64,000 nt of DNA from Marinobacter iranensis. Lineage in GTDB: Bacteria; Pseudomonadota; Gammaproteobacteria; Pseudomonadales; Oleiphilaceae. Location: the NCBI RefSeq assembly GCF_029207565.1, contig NZ_JANCMW010000001.1:124001-188000 (forward strand), given 5' to 3'. The position numbers were made by a program, and so were the translations under genes. Under the pieces are notes generated by a model. That model did no database searches. It was given only the letters and a program-made list of their open reading frames with translations, and was not told where the DNA came from. This document shows positions 50,505 to 59,853 of the stretch, piece by piece (position 1 is the first letter of the stretch; the number at the start of each line of letters is the position of its first letter).

Positions 50505-51833
50505 TTAGAAGGTGTGGCCGGCATCGTCTGGCTTGAGCGAGTCGATACCCAGTTCGCGAGCAGCCTGTTCGATGGAGCCGGTTTGCTCAACCAGAGCCAG
50601 AATCGCGCCGTTCACAATCTCCGCGCCTTTCTCGTTGCCCGGGGCGATCATCATATCGAGCTTCATCGGCTCGGCCTCGGCCTCTGCGGTGGACTTCATG
50701 GTCTGCAGCGCACCCATGGAGTTTTCAAGTTGCTGGCGCAGTGTTTCGTCAAGCTCCGGGTTGAGTTCCGCCACCAGATCGGACAGCGACGGCCCCGTCA
50801 GTTCGGTACCGTCAATCCGGGTGTAGCTGCCGGAATAGACGTTGGCAATGCCTTGGCCATTGAAGTAATGGGAGTTGTGGGTGTTGTCACTGAAACAGTC
50901 GTGTTCATCCTCATAGGAGTTTGCTTCCAGCGCCACTTTCATGCGTTCACCGGCCAATTCGCCCAGCGACAGGGACCCCATGCCAAAGAACATTTTCTGG
51001 ATGGCGGCATCCGGTGCTTCGGCCAGCAATTGGGAGCGGTAGTTGTCTTGCTGTCCTGGCGCCCACTGGGCAACCATCCACTCCAGGTCGCTGATCAGCA
51101 GGTCGGTCGCTGCATCGAGATAGGCTGCACGACGGTCACAGTTGCCATTGGAGCATTCTTCTCCCTGAACGTAATCCGTCGCGGGACGTTGTCCGGCACC
51201 GCTGTCGAAGCCGTGCAGGTCCTGGCCCCACAGCAGGAATTCAATGGCGTGATAGCCGGTGGCTACGTTGGCTTCTGAACCTCCGATCTCATTGAGCTCC
51301 GCCAGCAGTTCGGGTGTCAGGTTGGAGGTATCGACGGTTGTACCGCCGATGTTGATTTCCGTGCTGGCGATGATGTTGGCCGTGGCGCCCTGGTTGCCCA
51401 GTTCATGCTGGTAGCCGTCCTCCTCTACATAGTCGATCAGGCCTTCATCCAGTGGCCAGGCATTCAGTTGACCTTCCCAGTCGTCCACCACGGCGTTGCC
51501 AAAACGGAAGACCTCGGTTTGCTGGTAGGGCACCCGGGAGGCAAACCAAGCCTGTTGAGCCTTTTCCTGATTGGCTTCAGTGGGGCCTTCAAGAAACGTG
51601 TCCACGGCGCTGTCCAGGCTCCGGGCGGCGGTCAGCGCGTCCTGAAATTTGGCATGGGCCAGATCCGCGTAATGTTCCACAACGTCGGATTTGGTGGTGG
51701 CCTCCGCGGCAGGTGCTTCCTTGGCCTCAGGGACTGTGGATGCAGTTTCTTCGCTGTTGCTGCAGGCTGTCAGCAGTGTCGCGGAGATGGCAAGGGCCAG
51801 GGGTAAGCGCAACACGTTCAAGTGCGGGGCCAT
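50505..51833 (-). CDS. IrpA-type imelysin lipoprotein, iron-regulated
   Basis: A 442-residue lipoprotein (signal ending LLTAC, Cys24). Imelysin domain with the GxHxxE motif intact in VATGYHAIEFLLWGQDLHGFDSGAGQRPATDY, plus WFASRVPYQQTEVFRFGN, ENDEHDCFSDNT-type EDEHDCFSDNTHNSHYFNGQGI and SLSELAG-like SLSLGELAGERMKV. It matches the iron-regulated IrpA/IcmP group. These bind metal or insulin in studied cases and are induced by iron shortage. It is first in a four-gene operon, with two Fur boxes upstream. Confidence 0.92.
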   Translation of the reverse strand: MAPHLNVLRLPLALAISATLLTACSNSEETASTVPEAKEAPAAEATTKSDVVEHYADLAHAKFQDALTAARSLDSAVDTFLEGPTEANQEKAQQAWFASRVPYQQTEVFRFGNAVVDDWEGQLNAWPLDEGLIDYVEEDGYQHELGNQGATANIIASTEINIGGTTVDTSNLTPELLAELNEIGGSEANVATGYHAIEFLLWGQDLHGFDSGAGQRPATDYVQGEECSNGNCDRRAAYLDAATDLLISDLEWMVAQWAPGQQDNYRSQLLAEAPDAAIQKMFFGMGSLSLGELAGERMKVALEANSYEDEHDCFSDNTHNSHYFNGQGIANVYSGSYTRIDGTELTGPSLSDLVAELNPELDETLRQQLENSMGALQTMKSTAEAEAEPMKLDMMIAPGNEKGAEIVNGAILALVEQTGSIEQAARELGIDSLKPDDAGHTF

Positions 51834-51867
51834 TTCGATGTCCTTTCGTCGTTGATGGAATAAAACG

Positions 51868-51886
51868 TATTATTATTCGCATTATA
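51868..51886. promoter_or_regulatory. Fur box 1 (iron operon promoter)
   Basis: The 19 bases starting TATTATTATTCGC and ending ATTATA match 12 of 19 positions of the Fur consensus (GATAATGATAATCATTATC). The site lies 35 bases upstream of the irpA-type ATG, where it would cover the promoter of the minus-strand iron operon. Confidence 0.6.
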
Positions 51887-51916
51887 GGGGGTGGATAATC
51901 CGTTGCAATGACTGTG

Positions 51917-51935
51917 TGAAATGATTTTCATTTAT
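51917..51935. promoter_or_regulatory. Fur box 2 (iron operon promoter)
   Basis: The 19 bases TGAAATGATTTTCATTTAT contain the near-palindromic core AATGA-TTT-TCATT and match the Fur consensus at 11 of 19 positions, including the central ATGAT/TCATT halves. It is 84 bases upstream of the irpA-type ATG and 31 bases from the first box, suggesting cooperative Fur binding. Confidence 0.65.
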
Positions 51936-52049
51936 TTTTTTGACCTGGCTCAGAATCGTGGATTGGAATGCAATTGATGACTTCCGGAAAGGTTTGCCAA
52001 GTCAGTTCGACCTGTAGCCTAATGGGCTTTCGATGTTCAGGAGTCTGGA

Positions 52050-52892
52050 ATGCTGAGTTACCTTCACGCTTTTCATGCCGGTAATTTTGCCGACGTTCAG
52101 AAGCACGCGGCCCTGGTTCTGGCGATCAGGATGATGCAGGCCAAGTCCTCGGCCATCGCCTGTTTTGACACCCACGCCGGCAGTGCCAGTTACGATCTTA
52201 CCGGGGATCGTGCGCTCAAGACCGGTGAGGCGGCTTCCGGCGTCCAGAAACTCTGGCCATATAGGGTGCATCTGCGTTCTGATGACTGGCGGGCCATGTT
52301 TGATGAGCTGGCTTCGGGTGAGGGTGCCGGAGGGCGAATGGTGCACTACCCGGGTTCCCCTCGCTGGTTTTGCCGCTACCTGAGGGAGCAGGACAGCCTG
52401 ACGGCGTTTGAGCTGCACCCGGCGGAGGGTGAAACACTGGCCGATTGGGCCGCCACGCGTTCCCGGGTCAGGGTTTTTCAGGAGGATGGTCTGAAGGGGT
52501 TACTTCGTCACCTGCCACCCAGGCAGCCGAGATTGTTGGTACTGACGGACCCGTCTTACGAGGTCAAAAGCGACTATGAAGAGGTTGGGCACACCCTCAC
52601 GCGGGCCTGGCGGAAATGCCGGCACGGGGTTTACCTGATCTGGTATCCGATCCTGCCGGGCAGGCCTCATGAGAGACTGAAGGGAGCGATATCCGCGAGC
52701 CCTCTTCGCAAGGTGCTTTGCAGTGAGATTACCCTCAACCAGCCGCCGCAACGCGGTATGTCCGGGTCCGGAGTGTTGGTGGTCAACCCGCCCTGGGGAT
52801 TCGACAGCCGGCTTGCCGCGATGATGGAAGCCGTCGCCGATGATGGTTGCCTGGGTATTACGTCGACGGTGGACTGGCTGGTGCCGGAGTAG
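52050..52892 (+). CDS. rlmJ: 23S rRNA (adenine2030-N6)-methyltransferase
   Basis: A 280-residue RlmJ. The E. coli-type N-terminus MLSYLHAFHAGNFADVQKHAAL is conserved, followed by CFDTHAGSASYDL (SAM-site), GSPRWFCRYLREQDSLTAFELHPAEGE, the catalytic LVLTDPSYEVKSDYEE (DPSY for the N6-adenine class), VYLIWYPILPGRPHE and GSGVLVVNPPWGFD. It methylates A2030 of 23S rRNA. Divergent from the iron operon and convergent with the TRAP gene after 2 bases. Confidence 0.95.
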   Translation: MLSYLHAFHAGNFADVQKHAALVLAIRMMQAKSSAIACFDTHAGSASYDLTGDRALKTGEAASGVQKLWPYRVHLRSDDWRAMFDELASGEGAGGRMVHYPGSPRWFCRYLREQDSLTAFELHPAEGETLADWAATRSRVRVFQEDGLKGLLRHLPPRQPRLLVLTDPSYEVKSDYEEVGHTLTRAWRKCRHGVYLIWYPILPGRPHERLKGAISASPLRKVLCSEITLNQPPQRGMSGSGVLVVNPPWGFDSRLAAMMEAVADDGCLGITSTVDWLVPE

Positions 52893-52894
52893 CG

Positions 52895-53986
52895 TTACTG
52901 GCTAGTTGCTCCAGGCGCTGGCGTTTCGGCTTCCGCCTCATCGACCATTTCCCGGAGCTGTTCCAGTATCGCTTCCCCGCGCTCACCTGCGATACCGATG
53001 TAGGCCTGCCGGACTGGCAGGCTGGCGTTGCGGAACCGGTCACGCTCCTCTTCTGTCAGTTCGACCGTACGAATGCTGCTGTTCTCCCTGATGACTTCAA
53101 GGCGGCTGGCATTGAGCTCTGCCTGTACTTCGTAAGCCAGGGGCGCAACCTCGTCGAGTGCGTCCTCCAGCCAGCGCTTCTGGTCTTCGGGCAGGGCATC
53201 AAACCACGTTTTGTTGGAAACCACCGAGGAGACGAACTGGGCGGGCTTTGCGAACGTCATGGTGTTCTGGACTTCATAAAACCCCATTTCCTCAATCGCA
53301 AAAACCGGGTTGGCCTGCCCGTCGATACGGCGTAGTTGCAGGTCGCTGTACACCTGCGAGAAAGGTGCGGGGCTGGGTGTTGCTCCATAGGCCTTATAGG
53401 CTTCCGCTGCAATGTCCGACGCCATGGTACGAATCGTGAGGCCCTCGAAATCCGCTGGGGTTTTCAGGGGTTTGTTTGCAGTCCAGACCATCCAGCCTTC
53501 GGGCACAAAACCGAGCAGCTTTAGGTTCTGCTCTGCGTAGGGCTCGCGGAACAATTGCATCAGCTCTTCGCTGGCAAGAATGTCGCGATTCACGGCTTCG
53601 CTATCGGACAACAGATAGTGCAACGTGAATACACCAACCTCGGGAATAACATCGGCAAGGTGGCCGGGTGAGGCAAAGGCCAGATGAACCGAACCTTCCT
53701 GCGCCAGGTCGGTCAGTTGGAGGGAGGTGCCAATAGACCCATAGGGAAAGATATCAATGACGATGTTGCCGTCGGAGATGCTCTCGATGCGGTTCTTGAG
53801 TTCCAGGGCGTATCGGTGTTGTACGCTACCTTCAATTTCCTCAAGTGCGAAACGCCAGGTGACCGGGTAGGAAGGCTTTTCGTTGTCACCGCTGTCCGAC
53901 ACCGGTGCGGGGCTGTCTGAACAACCTGCCAGCAAAAGCATAGCCATTACGAGTAATGGGGTAAGCCCGTGGCAGAGTTTTCGCAT
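52895..53986 (-). CDS. TRAP transporter substrate-binding protein, lipoprotein (orphan)
   Basis: A 363-residue DctP-family binding protein with a lipoprotein signal (LLVMAMLLLAGC, Cys22). Family features: GSVQHRYALELKNRIESISDGNIVIDIFPYGSIGTSLQLTDLAQEGSVHLAFASPG, a lobe-closing LRTPADF-like LKTPADFEGLTIRTMAS, and the organic-acid Arg region in QLRRIDGQANPV. It ends with an extra charged tail. No DctQ/DctM genes are adjacent, so it either serves distant membrane subunits or has another role. Ligand probably a carboxylate. Confidence 0.87.
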   Translation of the reverse strand: MRKLCHGLTPLLVMAMLLLAGCSDSPAPVSDSGDNEKPSYPVTWRFALEEIEGSVQHRYALELKNRIESISDGNIVIDIFPYGSIGTSLQLTDLAQEGSVHLAFASPGHLADVIPEVGVFTLHYLLSDSEAVNRDILASEELMQLFREPYAEQNLKLLGFVPEGWMVWTANKPLKTPADFEGLTIRTMASDIAAEAYKAYGATPSPAPFSQVYSDLQLRRIDGQANPVFAIEEMGFYEVQNTMTFAKPAQFVSSVVSNKTWFDALPEDQKRWLEDALDEVAPLAYEVQAELNASRLEVIRENSSIRTVELTEEERDRFRNASLPVRQAYIGIAGERGEAILEQLREMVDEAEAETPAPGATSQ

Positions 53987-54080
53987 GTGCTGTCTCCGTT
54001 GATACCTACAAAACCATGCAGATAAGGTACCACAATCAACAGTGGTTATGGTTGCTGATCAACCGACTCCGAAACCAAAA

Positions 54081-54104
54081 AAGGCCCTGCCGGAGCAGGG
54101 CCTT
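54081..54104 (-). terminator. Terminator of the DUF4168 gene
   Basis: Perfect 10-bp stem AAGGCCCTGC / GCAGGGCCTT with loop CGGA, 27 bases past the stop. On the minus strand it is followed by a T run (plus-strand AAAAAA), giving a classic Rho-independent terminator. Confidence 0.9.
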
Positions 54105-54130
54105 ACAATGCGACGTTCGCAGGAGGCTGC

Positions 54131-54529
54131 TTACATCAGGGCATCAACGCGGTTGCGTACCTGCGGCTCACTGTTGTAGGCGGTTGCGATGGAATTGTAG
54201 GTGGGGATATCCATGCCGGCATCCTCAATCACCGTTACCATTTCGTCGTTGGCTTCCATCTGCAGTTCCTGGGCTTTTTTCTGCGAGTCCGCCGCCTCGA
54301 TTTTCTCCATGTATTCATCGCGGATATTATTGATGCCTTCCTGGGCTTCGACGAACTGCTTCAGCTCCTCGTCGGTGAAGTTGGTTTTCTGTGTCCCAGC
54401 GGCAGCGGGATTGCTGTAGCCGCCACCAGTGTTGGCTGGTTTAGGGCTTTGCTGGCTTTCCTGGGCCAGCGCCGGACCGGCGGCGAGCAGTGCCAGGGAT
54501 GCGGTCAGTGAAATGAGAAGCTTGTTCAT
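54131..54529 (-). CDS. DUF4168 family periplasmic protein
   Basis: A 132-residue protein from ATG 54529 (AAGGAGAG site); a 15-residue longer reading is rejected because it spoils the signal peptide MNKLLISLTASLALLAAGPALAQ. The mature part has a Pro/Gly-rich linker, then the DUF4168 helical domain: FTDEELKQFVEAQEGINNIRDEYMEKIE, EANDEMVTVIEDAGMDIPTYNSIATAYNSEPQVRNRVDAL. Function unknown; widespread in cyanobacteria and proteobacteria. Single-gene unit with its own terminator. Confidence 0.87.
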   Translation of the reverse strand: MNKLLISLTASLALLAAGPALAQESQQSPKPANTGGGYSNPAAAGTQKTNFTDEELKQFVEAQEGINNIRDEYMEKIEAADSQKKAQELQMEANDEMVTVIEDAGMDIPTYNSIATAYNSEPQVRNRVDALM

Positions 54530-54770
54530 AACTCTCTCCTTTTGCGTTGAGGGAATTGCATTGGTTTGTTTCATTCAATCTTGCGTTGTCGGGAAAGTGA
54601 TTCCTCGAACGTTACTCGCTATCAGTCAAGCTCCGTGCCAGGTTTCGTTTCAAATAAAAATATTTAAATATCAATAAGTTGAGTTAAGATTAGCGTTACC
54701 GGTGTGTAACGTGACTTGTGGCTAAATGTCACATGTGGCATACCTGCGTGACAGTTTGTCGGAGTTGGTT

Positions 54771-56273
54771 ATGAAGACACCCGTATCAAGAGCGCGGGAA
54801 ATGTTCCGTTCACTGCGCCTGACTCTGGTGCTGAGCATTGTTGTACCACTGATGGTGTTCAGCGGGGTTGCTATCTACGTTGGGCTTGGCGCGGTCGAAC
54901 GGAACCTGAACGACAGGTTGAGGGAAGATCTGGAGCTGGTAGCCCGGGCTGTCAGTGGCCCGCTCTCACAGGCCATGTCGGATGGTGATGAAATTGTGAT
55001 GGGGGAATCGCTAAAGTCCATATTCCGCATTGGCCGGGTGTTTGGTGCCTCGGTCTTCGATGAGCACGGGCGGCACATCGCCAGCCTGGGCGTGGCCGAC
55101 AGCGATGTCACCCGTAGTGATAGTGCCGAGCGGGCGATTGCCAGTCGCGAACTCGGCGGCGCCTTTCGACGGGTGGACGGGGTATCCGTATTCTCACAGT
55201 TCACGCCGCTGATAGCGTCTGACGGCCGTATTCAGGGATTGCTGCAGGTGACTCGTAAACGCAGTGACTTTCACGAGTTGGTGGCTTCCAGCCGCATCTG
55301 GGCGGTCAGCATCTGGTCGGTGGTGTCTTTGATGGTCATTCTGGTGGTGGTACTGGGCCACTATGGCGCTGTCGGTCGACATGTAAGCCGGTTGCTGGAA
55401 ATCATGGAGAGGATGGCGCCGGGGCGTTGGCGGGTCGATAGCCGCTCTGCCGGGCCCCGTGAATTGCGCCAGATCCATGAAGGGTTGCAGGAAATGGGTG
55501 CCCGTATGGCGATCGCCGAGCGGGAAATCCGTGAAAGTGTCGAGCGGGAGCAGGCGTTATCGGAGCAGCTGAAGTACCAGGAGAAGGTTGCCATGATCGG
55601 TCGGGTTGCCGGGGGTGTTGCCCATGAGTTGGGGGCGCCGCTGAATGTTATCCAGGGCCGTGCCAATATTCTTGGTCGGGGTGATCTGGCTGAGAATGAT
55701 CGGCGACACCTGAAGGATATCGAACATCAGGTCGAGCGGATGACGCTGATTATCCAGCAACTGCTGGACTGTTTTCGCCATGTGCCGGACTCCCGGAGAC
55801 AGACAGATCTGGTGGCCACAGTGAGGGATCTAACGGGCCGTATTGGCGAAGAACCGAGGTGCCTGGGAGTTGAAATCCTTACCGATATTCCAGTTGATCA
55901 TGCCGGGATACTGGCCGAGCCAACCCGCCTGGAAATGGCCTGTCTGAACATTATTCGCAATGCCTGCCAGGCGGCGAAATCTCGGGTGACGGTGTCTGTC
56001 GTGGGTCACGAAGGGTGCTGGGAATTGCGGGTGGACGACGATGGCCCGGGTATCGACGCGTCGTTAAGGGAGCGGGTTTTTGAGCCCTTCTTCAGTACCC
56101 GGGCAGCAGGCGAGGGAACCGGGCTCGGGCTTGCCGTGGTTGGCAGTGTTCTCAAGGAGCATGGTGGCCGGGTTGATATTGGCTCCAATCCGGATGGGGG
56201 CTGCAGGATGTCAACGTTCTGGCCGGTTTATACCAACAATGAAGATTCAACGGAGGCCTGTCATGAACGCTAG
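54771..56273 (+). CDS. Sensor histidine kinase of a sigma-54 two-component system
   Basis: A 500-residue kinase; ATG 54771 (CGGAG 7 bases upstream) is preferred over ATG 54726, which has no ribosome site. TM1 (about 15-38), a periplasmic sensor of ~130 residues ([18 protein letters not shown]), TM2 (about 170-195), HAMP, a coiled segment, then H-box [19 protein letters not shown]-box [17 protein letters not shown]1 [11 protein letters not shown]-box and G2 [15 protein letters not shown]. This is the NtrB/DctB-like class that pairs with sigma-54 activators. Its gene overlaps the regulator gene by 11 bases. Confidence 0.9.
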   Translation: MKTPVSRAREMFRSLRLTLVLSIVVPLMVFSGVAIYVGLGAVERNLNDRLREDLELVARAVSGPLSQAMSDGDEIVMGESLKSIFRIGRVFGASVFDEHGRHIASLGVADSDVTRSDSAERAIASRELGGAFRRVDGVSVFSQFTPLIASDGRIQGLLQVTRKRSDFHELVASSRIWAVSIWSVVSLMVILVVVLGHYGAVGRHVSRLLEIMERMAPGRWRVDSRSAGPRELRQIHEGLQEMGARMAIAEREIRESVEREQALSEQLKYQEKVAMIGRVAGGVAHELGAPLNVIQGRANILGRGDLAENDRRHLKDIEHQVERMTLIIQQLLDCFRHVPDSRRQTDLVATVRDLTGRIGEEPRCLGVEILTDIPVDHAGILAEPTRLEMACLNIIRNACQAAKSRVTVSVVGHEGCWELRVDDDGPGIDASLRERVFEPFFSTRAAGEGTGLGLAVVGSVLKEHGGRVDIGSNPDGGCRMSTFWPVYTNNEDSTEACHER

Positions 56274-57648
56274 GCCGGCACTCATTCTGCTGGTGGAGGA
56301 CGATGCCAGTCTGCGCATGCTCCTGTCGGAGGAGCTCGAAGTGGATGGATACGAGGTCCGCTGTGCGGCCACTGTTGAACAAGGGTGTCGTGGAGTGAAG
56401 GAGTGGCACCCGGACCTGATCGTATCGGATTTGCGGCTACCGGATGGCGACGGCCTTACCATACTCCGGCAGCTCCAGGCCGAGGGGCTGTCCGTCCCCT
56501 TTATCATCATTACAGCCTTCGGCACGGTTGATCAGGCGGTGGAGGCGCTGAAAGCCGGTGCTGATGATTTCCTCACCAAGCCGCTTTCAACCGATCACCT
56601 GCGTCTGAAAATCAAGCGGTTATTGGCCCATGCGGCAGTTACCAGTGAGCTGGCACGCTACAAGTCTCAGGGCGATGGGAATGTATCACTGGGTCTGGTG
56701 GGTGAAAGCCGCGCGATGGAACAGCTCAGGGGTGAGATCCGACAGGTGGCGCGCAGTCAGGCGGCGGTTCTGGTGAGTGGGGAAAGCGGTACCGGCAAGG
56801 AGTTGGTTGCAAAGGCTATCCACCAGGAGAGCGACCGCAGTCAGGGACCATTTATACCGGTAAACTGCGCGGGCATTCCCCAGGAATTAATGGAGAGTGA
56901 GTTTTTCGGCCATGAAGCCGGTGCGTTTACCGGCGCAAAGTCCGCCCGTCGTGGATTGTTTGCCGAAGCCGACGGGGGCACGCTGCTGTTGGATGAGATC
57001 GGCGAGATGCCGCTTGCGCTCCAGGCAAAGTTATTGCGGGTCCTGCAGGAGGGCACCATCAAACCGGTTGGGGCCGACCAGGAAGAGTCAGTGGATGTGA
57101 GAATCATCGCCGCAACGCATCAGGATCTCGTCAAGGCGGTGGAACACTGCAGTTTCCGGGAAGATCTTTACTATCGCCTGGAAACCTTGACCCTGCTAGT
57201 GCCGCCACTGAGGGAGAGGGGCGACGACGTGGACCTTCTTGCCATGCACTTTCTGCGAGAGTCGACCCGGCGCCACAACCGGGGATTTCTGCAACTGAGT
57301 GAAGTGGCCTCGCGCATCCTGTCTGACTACCCGTTTCCCGGCAATGTCAGGGAGCTTGCCAGCGCCATTGAGCGGGCGGTGACCTTCTGTGATGGCGATG
57401 TGGTGCTTCCGGAACACCTGCCGGCCCGCATTCGCAAGCGCCAGACAGAGTCTGCCGAGGCAAGGCCGGCATTGCCCGCTGGCAACCTGGCGGACTGGCC
57501 CACGCTGGACCAGGTGCAGCAGGATTATGTCGGGCAGGTTATTGATGCTGTGGAGGGCAACAAGCGGCGTGCAGCCCAAATACTCGGGGTCAATCGCCGC
57601 ACCCTGTATCGTTGGCTGGACGCTGACAAGGACAACGCCAATGACTAA
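56263..57648 (+). CDS. Sigma-54-dependent response regulator (NtrC family)
   Basis: A 461-residue activator from ATG 56263 (GGAGG site). Receiver: EDD, Asp56 in [13 protein letters not shown], Thr and Lys in TKPLS. AAA+ domain: Walker A GESGTGKE, the sigma-54 contact loop GAFTGA intact in [15 protein letters not shown], Walker [13 protein letters not shown], the Arg-finger region [12 protein letters not shown], and a C-terminal Fis-type HTH ([19 protein letters not shown]). It activates sigma-54 promoters on phosphorylation by the kinase upstream. The stop overlaps the transporter gene by 8 bases, so that gene may be a co-expressed partner. Confidence 0.93.
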   Translation: MNARPALILLVEDDASLRMLLSEELEVDGYEVRCAATVEQGCRGVKEWHPDLIVSDLRLPDGDGLTILRQLQAEGLSVPFIIITAFGTVDQAVEALKAGADDFLTKPLSTDHLRLKIKRLLAHAAVTSELARYKSQGDGNVSLGLVGESRAMEQLRGEIRQVARSQAAVLVSGESGTGKELVAKAIHQESDRSQGPFIPVNCAGIPQELMESEFFGHEAGAFTGAKSARRGLFAEADGGTLLLDEIGEMPLALQAKLLRVLQEGTIKPVGADQEESVDVRIIAATHQDLVKAVEHCSFREDLYYRLETLTLLVPPLRERGDDVDLLAMHFLRESTRRHNRGFLQLSEVASRILSDYPFPGNVRELASAIERAVTFCDGDVVLPEHLPARIRKRQTESAEARPALPAGNLADWPTLDQVQQDYVGQVIDAVEGNKRRAAQILGVNRRTLYRWLDADKDNAND

Positions 57649-58546
57649 CCAGAAGCAGGCGATGCTTTACGGGCTGGGAACGGTGCTGCTGTGGTCCACG
57701 GTGGCGACAGCGTTCAAGCTGTCATTGCGGGAGCTTACCCCCGTTCAGATGCTGGTGGTGGCTTGCTCCGCCTCGGTGGTGGTGATGGCACTGATTCTCG
57801 TCGCCCAACGCCGTTGGCACCTGGTGTTCGAACTGACCCGCCGCCAGTATCTGCAGTCCTTCGGAATGGGGCTGATCAACCCTTGCCTGTATTACTTCCT
57901 GCTGTTTGGTGCTTTCGACCGACTGCCTGCCCAGGAAGCACAACCCCTGAACTACACCTGGGCGCTGGTGTTGGCCTACCTGTCAGTACCCTTCCTGAGG
58001 CAACGGCTGCGGCGAGCGGATATCATTGCCGGGTTGGTCTGCTACAGCGGTGTGGTGGTCATCGCAACACGGGGTGACGTGCTGTCGCTGACGTTCTCGG
58101 ACCCGCTGGGCGTAGGCTTCGCAATCGGGAGCACCCTGGTCTGGGCGTCCTACTGGATTATCGCCACGCGGGACACACGGGATCCGGTGGTGGGGCTGTT
58201 CCTGAACTTCCTCTGTGGCCTTCCGGTCATTGTGGTCATTTGCGGCTTCACGGACGGTTTCGATTTCAACCCGTCCGTGGGGCTGGCCGCTGCCACCTAT
58301 GTGGGGGTGTTCGAGATGGGCGTTGCCTTTGTTCTCTGGTCCTATGCCATGAAGAAAGCGGAGAATACCGCCAGGGTCAGCAACCTCATCTTTATCTCAC
58401 CGTTTCTGTCGCTCGTGTTCATTTACTTCATTCTTGGCGAAATCATCCTGCCGTCTACCTATGTGGGCCTGGTGCTCATTGTGGCGGGCCTATGGATTCA
58501 GCAACGTAAAACCCGGGAAAAAATGGTCAGGGCATCGTCAGCATGA
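57641..58546 (+). CDS. DMT/EamA family transporter
   Basis: A 301-residue transporter with ten predicted helices in two EamA repeats (about 5-140 and 150-290), starting at ATG 57641 within the regulator's 3' end. Features: [66 protein letters not shown], and the second-repeat [44 protein letters not shown]. It probably exports or imports a small metabolite. Tight coupling to the two-component system suggests related regulation. Confidence 0.9.
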   Translation: MTNQKQAMLYGLGTVLLWSTVATAFKLSLRELTPVQMLVVACSASVVVMALILVAQRRWHLVFELTRRQYLQSFGMGLINPCLYYFLLFGAFDRLPAQEAQPLNYTWALVLAYLSVPFLRQRLRRADIIAGLVCYSGVVVIATRGDVLSLTFSDPLGVGFAIGSTLVWASYWIIATRDTRDPVVGLFLNFLCGLPVIVVICGFTDGFDFNPSVGLAAATYVGVFEMGVAFVLWSYAMKKAENTARVSNLIFISPFLSLVFIYFILGEIILPSTYVGLVLIVAGLWIQQRKTREKMVRASSA

Positions 58547-58839
58547 GCCGGTGGTTTATCTACATGGTACGAACCGCCAAAGGGGCTCTGTACACAGGCA
58601 TCACAACCGATGTGGCGCGGCGGATTGCGGAGCATCAGGCTGGTGCGCCCAAAGGCGCCCGTAGCCTGCGGGGGAAGGGGCCGCTTGAGCTGGCTTTTTC
58701 CGCCGGAACAAGCGACAGGGCGACCGCCTCCAAGCTGGAATGGCAACTCAAACAATGGCCCCGCAAACAGAAGGAAGCACTGATTCGTGGGGAGGTGTCA
58801 CTTCCGGGTACCAACGGTGATCACGAAACGACCGGCTGA
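58543..58839 (+). CDS. GIY-YIG nuclease superfamily protein
   Basis: A 98-residue YhbQ/UPF0213-type single-domain protein: [43 protein letters not shown], with the GIY-YIG pair written F-I-Y...Y-T-G, the Arg in VARRI, and [25 protein letters not shown] carrying the Glu. It may nick branched or flapped DNA; the role in vivo is poorly known. It overlaps the transporter gene by 4 bases, and the convergent hydrolase by 19 bases. Confidence 0.92.
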   Translation: MSRWFIYMVRTAKGALYTGITTDVARRIAEHQAGAPKGARSLRGKGPLELAFSAGTSDRATASKLEWQLKQWPRKQKEALIRGEVSLPGTNGDHETTG

Positions 58840-59756
58840 GCGGCAAGACTCTCGGCATTGGTTGATGTGGCCAGGTGCCGGCGGACAAAGGCCCCTGCGG
58901 TTTTCAGGGCATCGGTGGCCCTGTCGAGTTGCCCCGCGTGAACCTGGAAAACGTGCCAGAGGCTGTTGTAGATTTCCAGCCGGGTGTCAACGCTGTCGCG
59001 GCTGGCGACGTCCGCCAGGCGTTGGGCATCGTTAAGGAGAATTTCCTGGCTGCCAACCTGTATCAGTAGGGGTGGCAGGCCGGAAAGGTCTCCTTGCACT
59101 GGTGAAATCAGAGGGTTGGATACCGGCTCGCTGCCGCAATAAAGGCGCGCTGCCTTGTCAATCCAGGGCTTTTGCAGCACCGGTTCGCACTCGGGGGAGT
59201 AGAGGTCCTGGTTGGAAAGGTCGGTCCAGGGTGAGAGCACCATCAGCGAAGAGGGCAGGGGCAGGCCTTTGTCACGCAGGCGTATCGCCAGTGCCACTGC
59301 CAGCCCGCCACCAGCCGAGTCGCCCGCCAGTGAAATAGTCGCAGGCGGGTGCCCTTCATCCAGCAGCGCACGGTAGACGGTTTCGGCATCGTCCAGTGCT
59401 GCGGGGTAGGGATGCTCCGGCGCCAGACGGTAGTCGGGTGTGATTACCATGGCGCCGCTGAATTTCGCCAGGTGGCCGGTAATCCCACGATGGGTCTTTG
59501 GCGAGCCGATAATGTAACCACCGCCATGAAAATACAGCACAACTCCATTGGAGCTGTCACCATGGCATGCCCTGGTGATGGCGAGCCCCTCAGCCTGGAT
59601 GTCTTCGAACCGGGTACCACGTGGCGGGATCGACGTCAGATACGCCTTGCTGATCAACCTGCGTTGCAGCGCAACGGGAATCGCAGGGTGCAACAAGGGT
59701 CGAACCAGTCTGTTCATGGTCTGGCGCAGTCCGGCTTCCAGGGCTGTTTGTATCAT
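58821..59756 (-). CDS. Alpha/beta hydrolase, hormone-sensitive-lipase (HSL) family
   Basis: A 311-residue esterase from ATG 59756 (GGAG 7 bases upstream; the TTG at 59762 is not preferred). HSL features: the HGGG oxyanion motif in [34 protein letters not shown], the nucleophile GDSAGGG, DPWTDLS-like LSPWTDLS, the acid in [16 protein letters not shown] and His in LWHVFQVH. It should hydrolyse short-chain esters. Divergent from another alpha/beta hydrolase gene. Confidence 0.9.
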   Translation of the reverse strand: MIQTALEAGLRQTMNRLVRPLLHPAIPVALQRRLISKAYLTSIPPRGTRFEDIQAEGLAITRACHGDSSNGVVLYFHGGGYIIGSPKTHRGITGHLAKFSGAMVITPDYRLAPEHPYPAALDDAETVYRALLDEGHPPATISLAGDSAGGGLAVALAIRLRDKGLPLPSSLMVLSPWTDLSNQDLYSPECEPVLQKPWIDKAARLYCGSEPVSNPLISPVQGDLSGLPPLLIQVGSQEILLNDAQRLADVASRDSVDTRLEIYNSLWHVFQVHAGQLDRATDALKTAGAFVRRHLATSTNAESLAAQPVVS

Positions 59757-59853
59757 CGGCAACTCCGGGGTTGTGGTGTGCTAACCTATTCACCAGGTTC
59801 AGGCAGGCACACTGCTATTTTAATACCCATTCATGACAGGCGTGTAACTCTAC

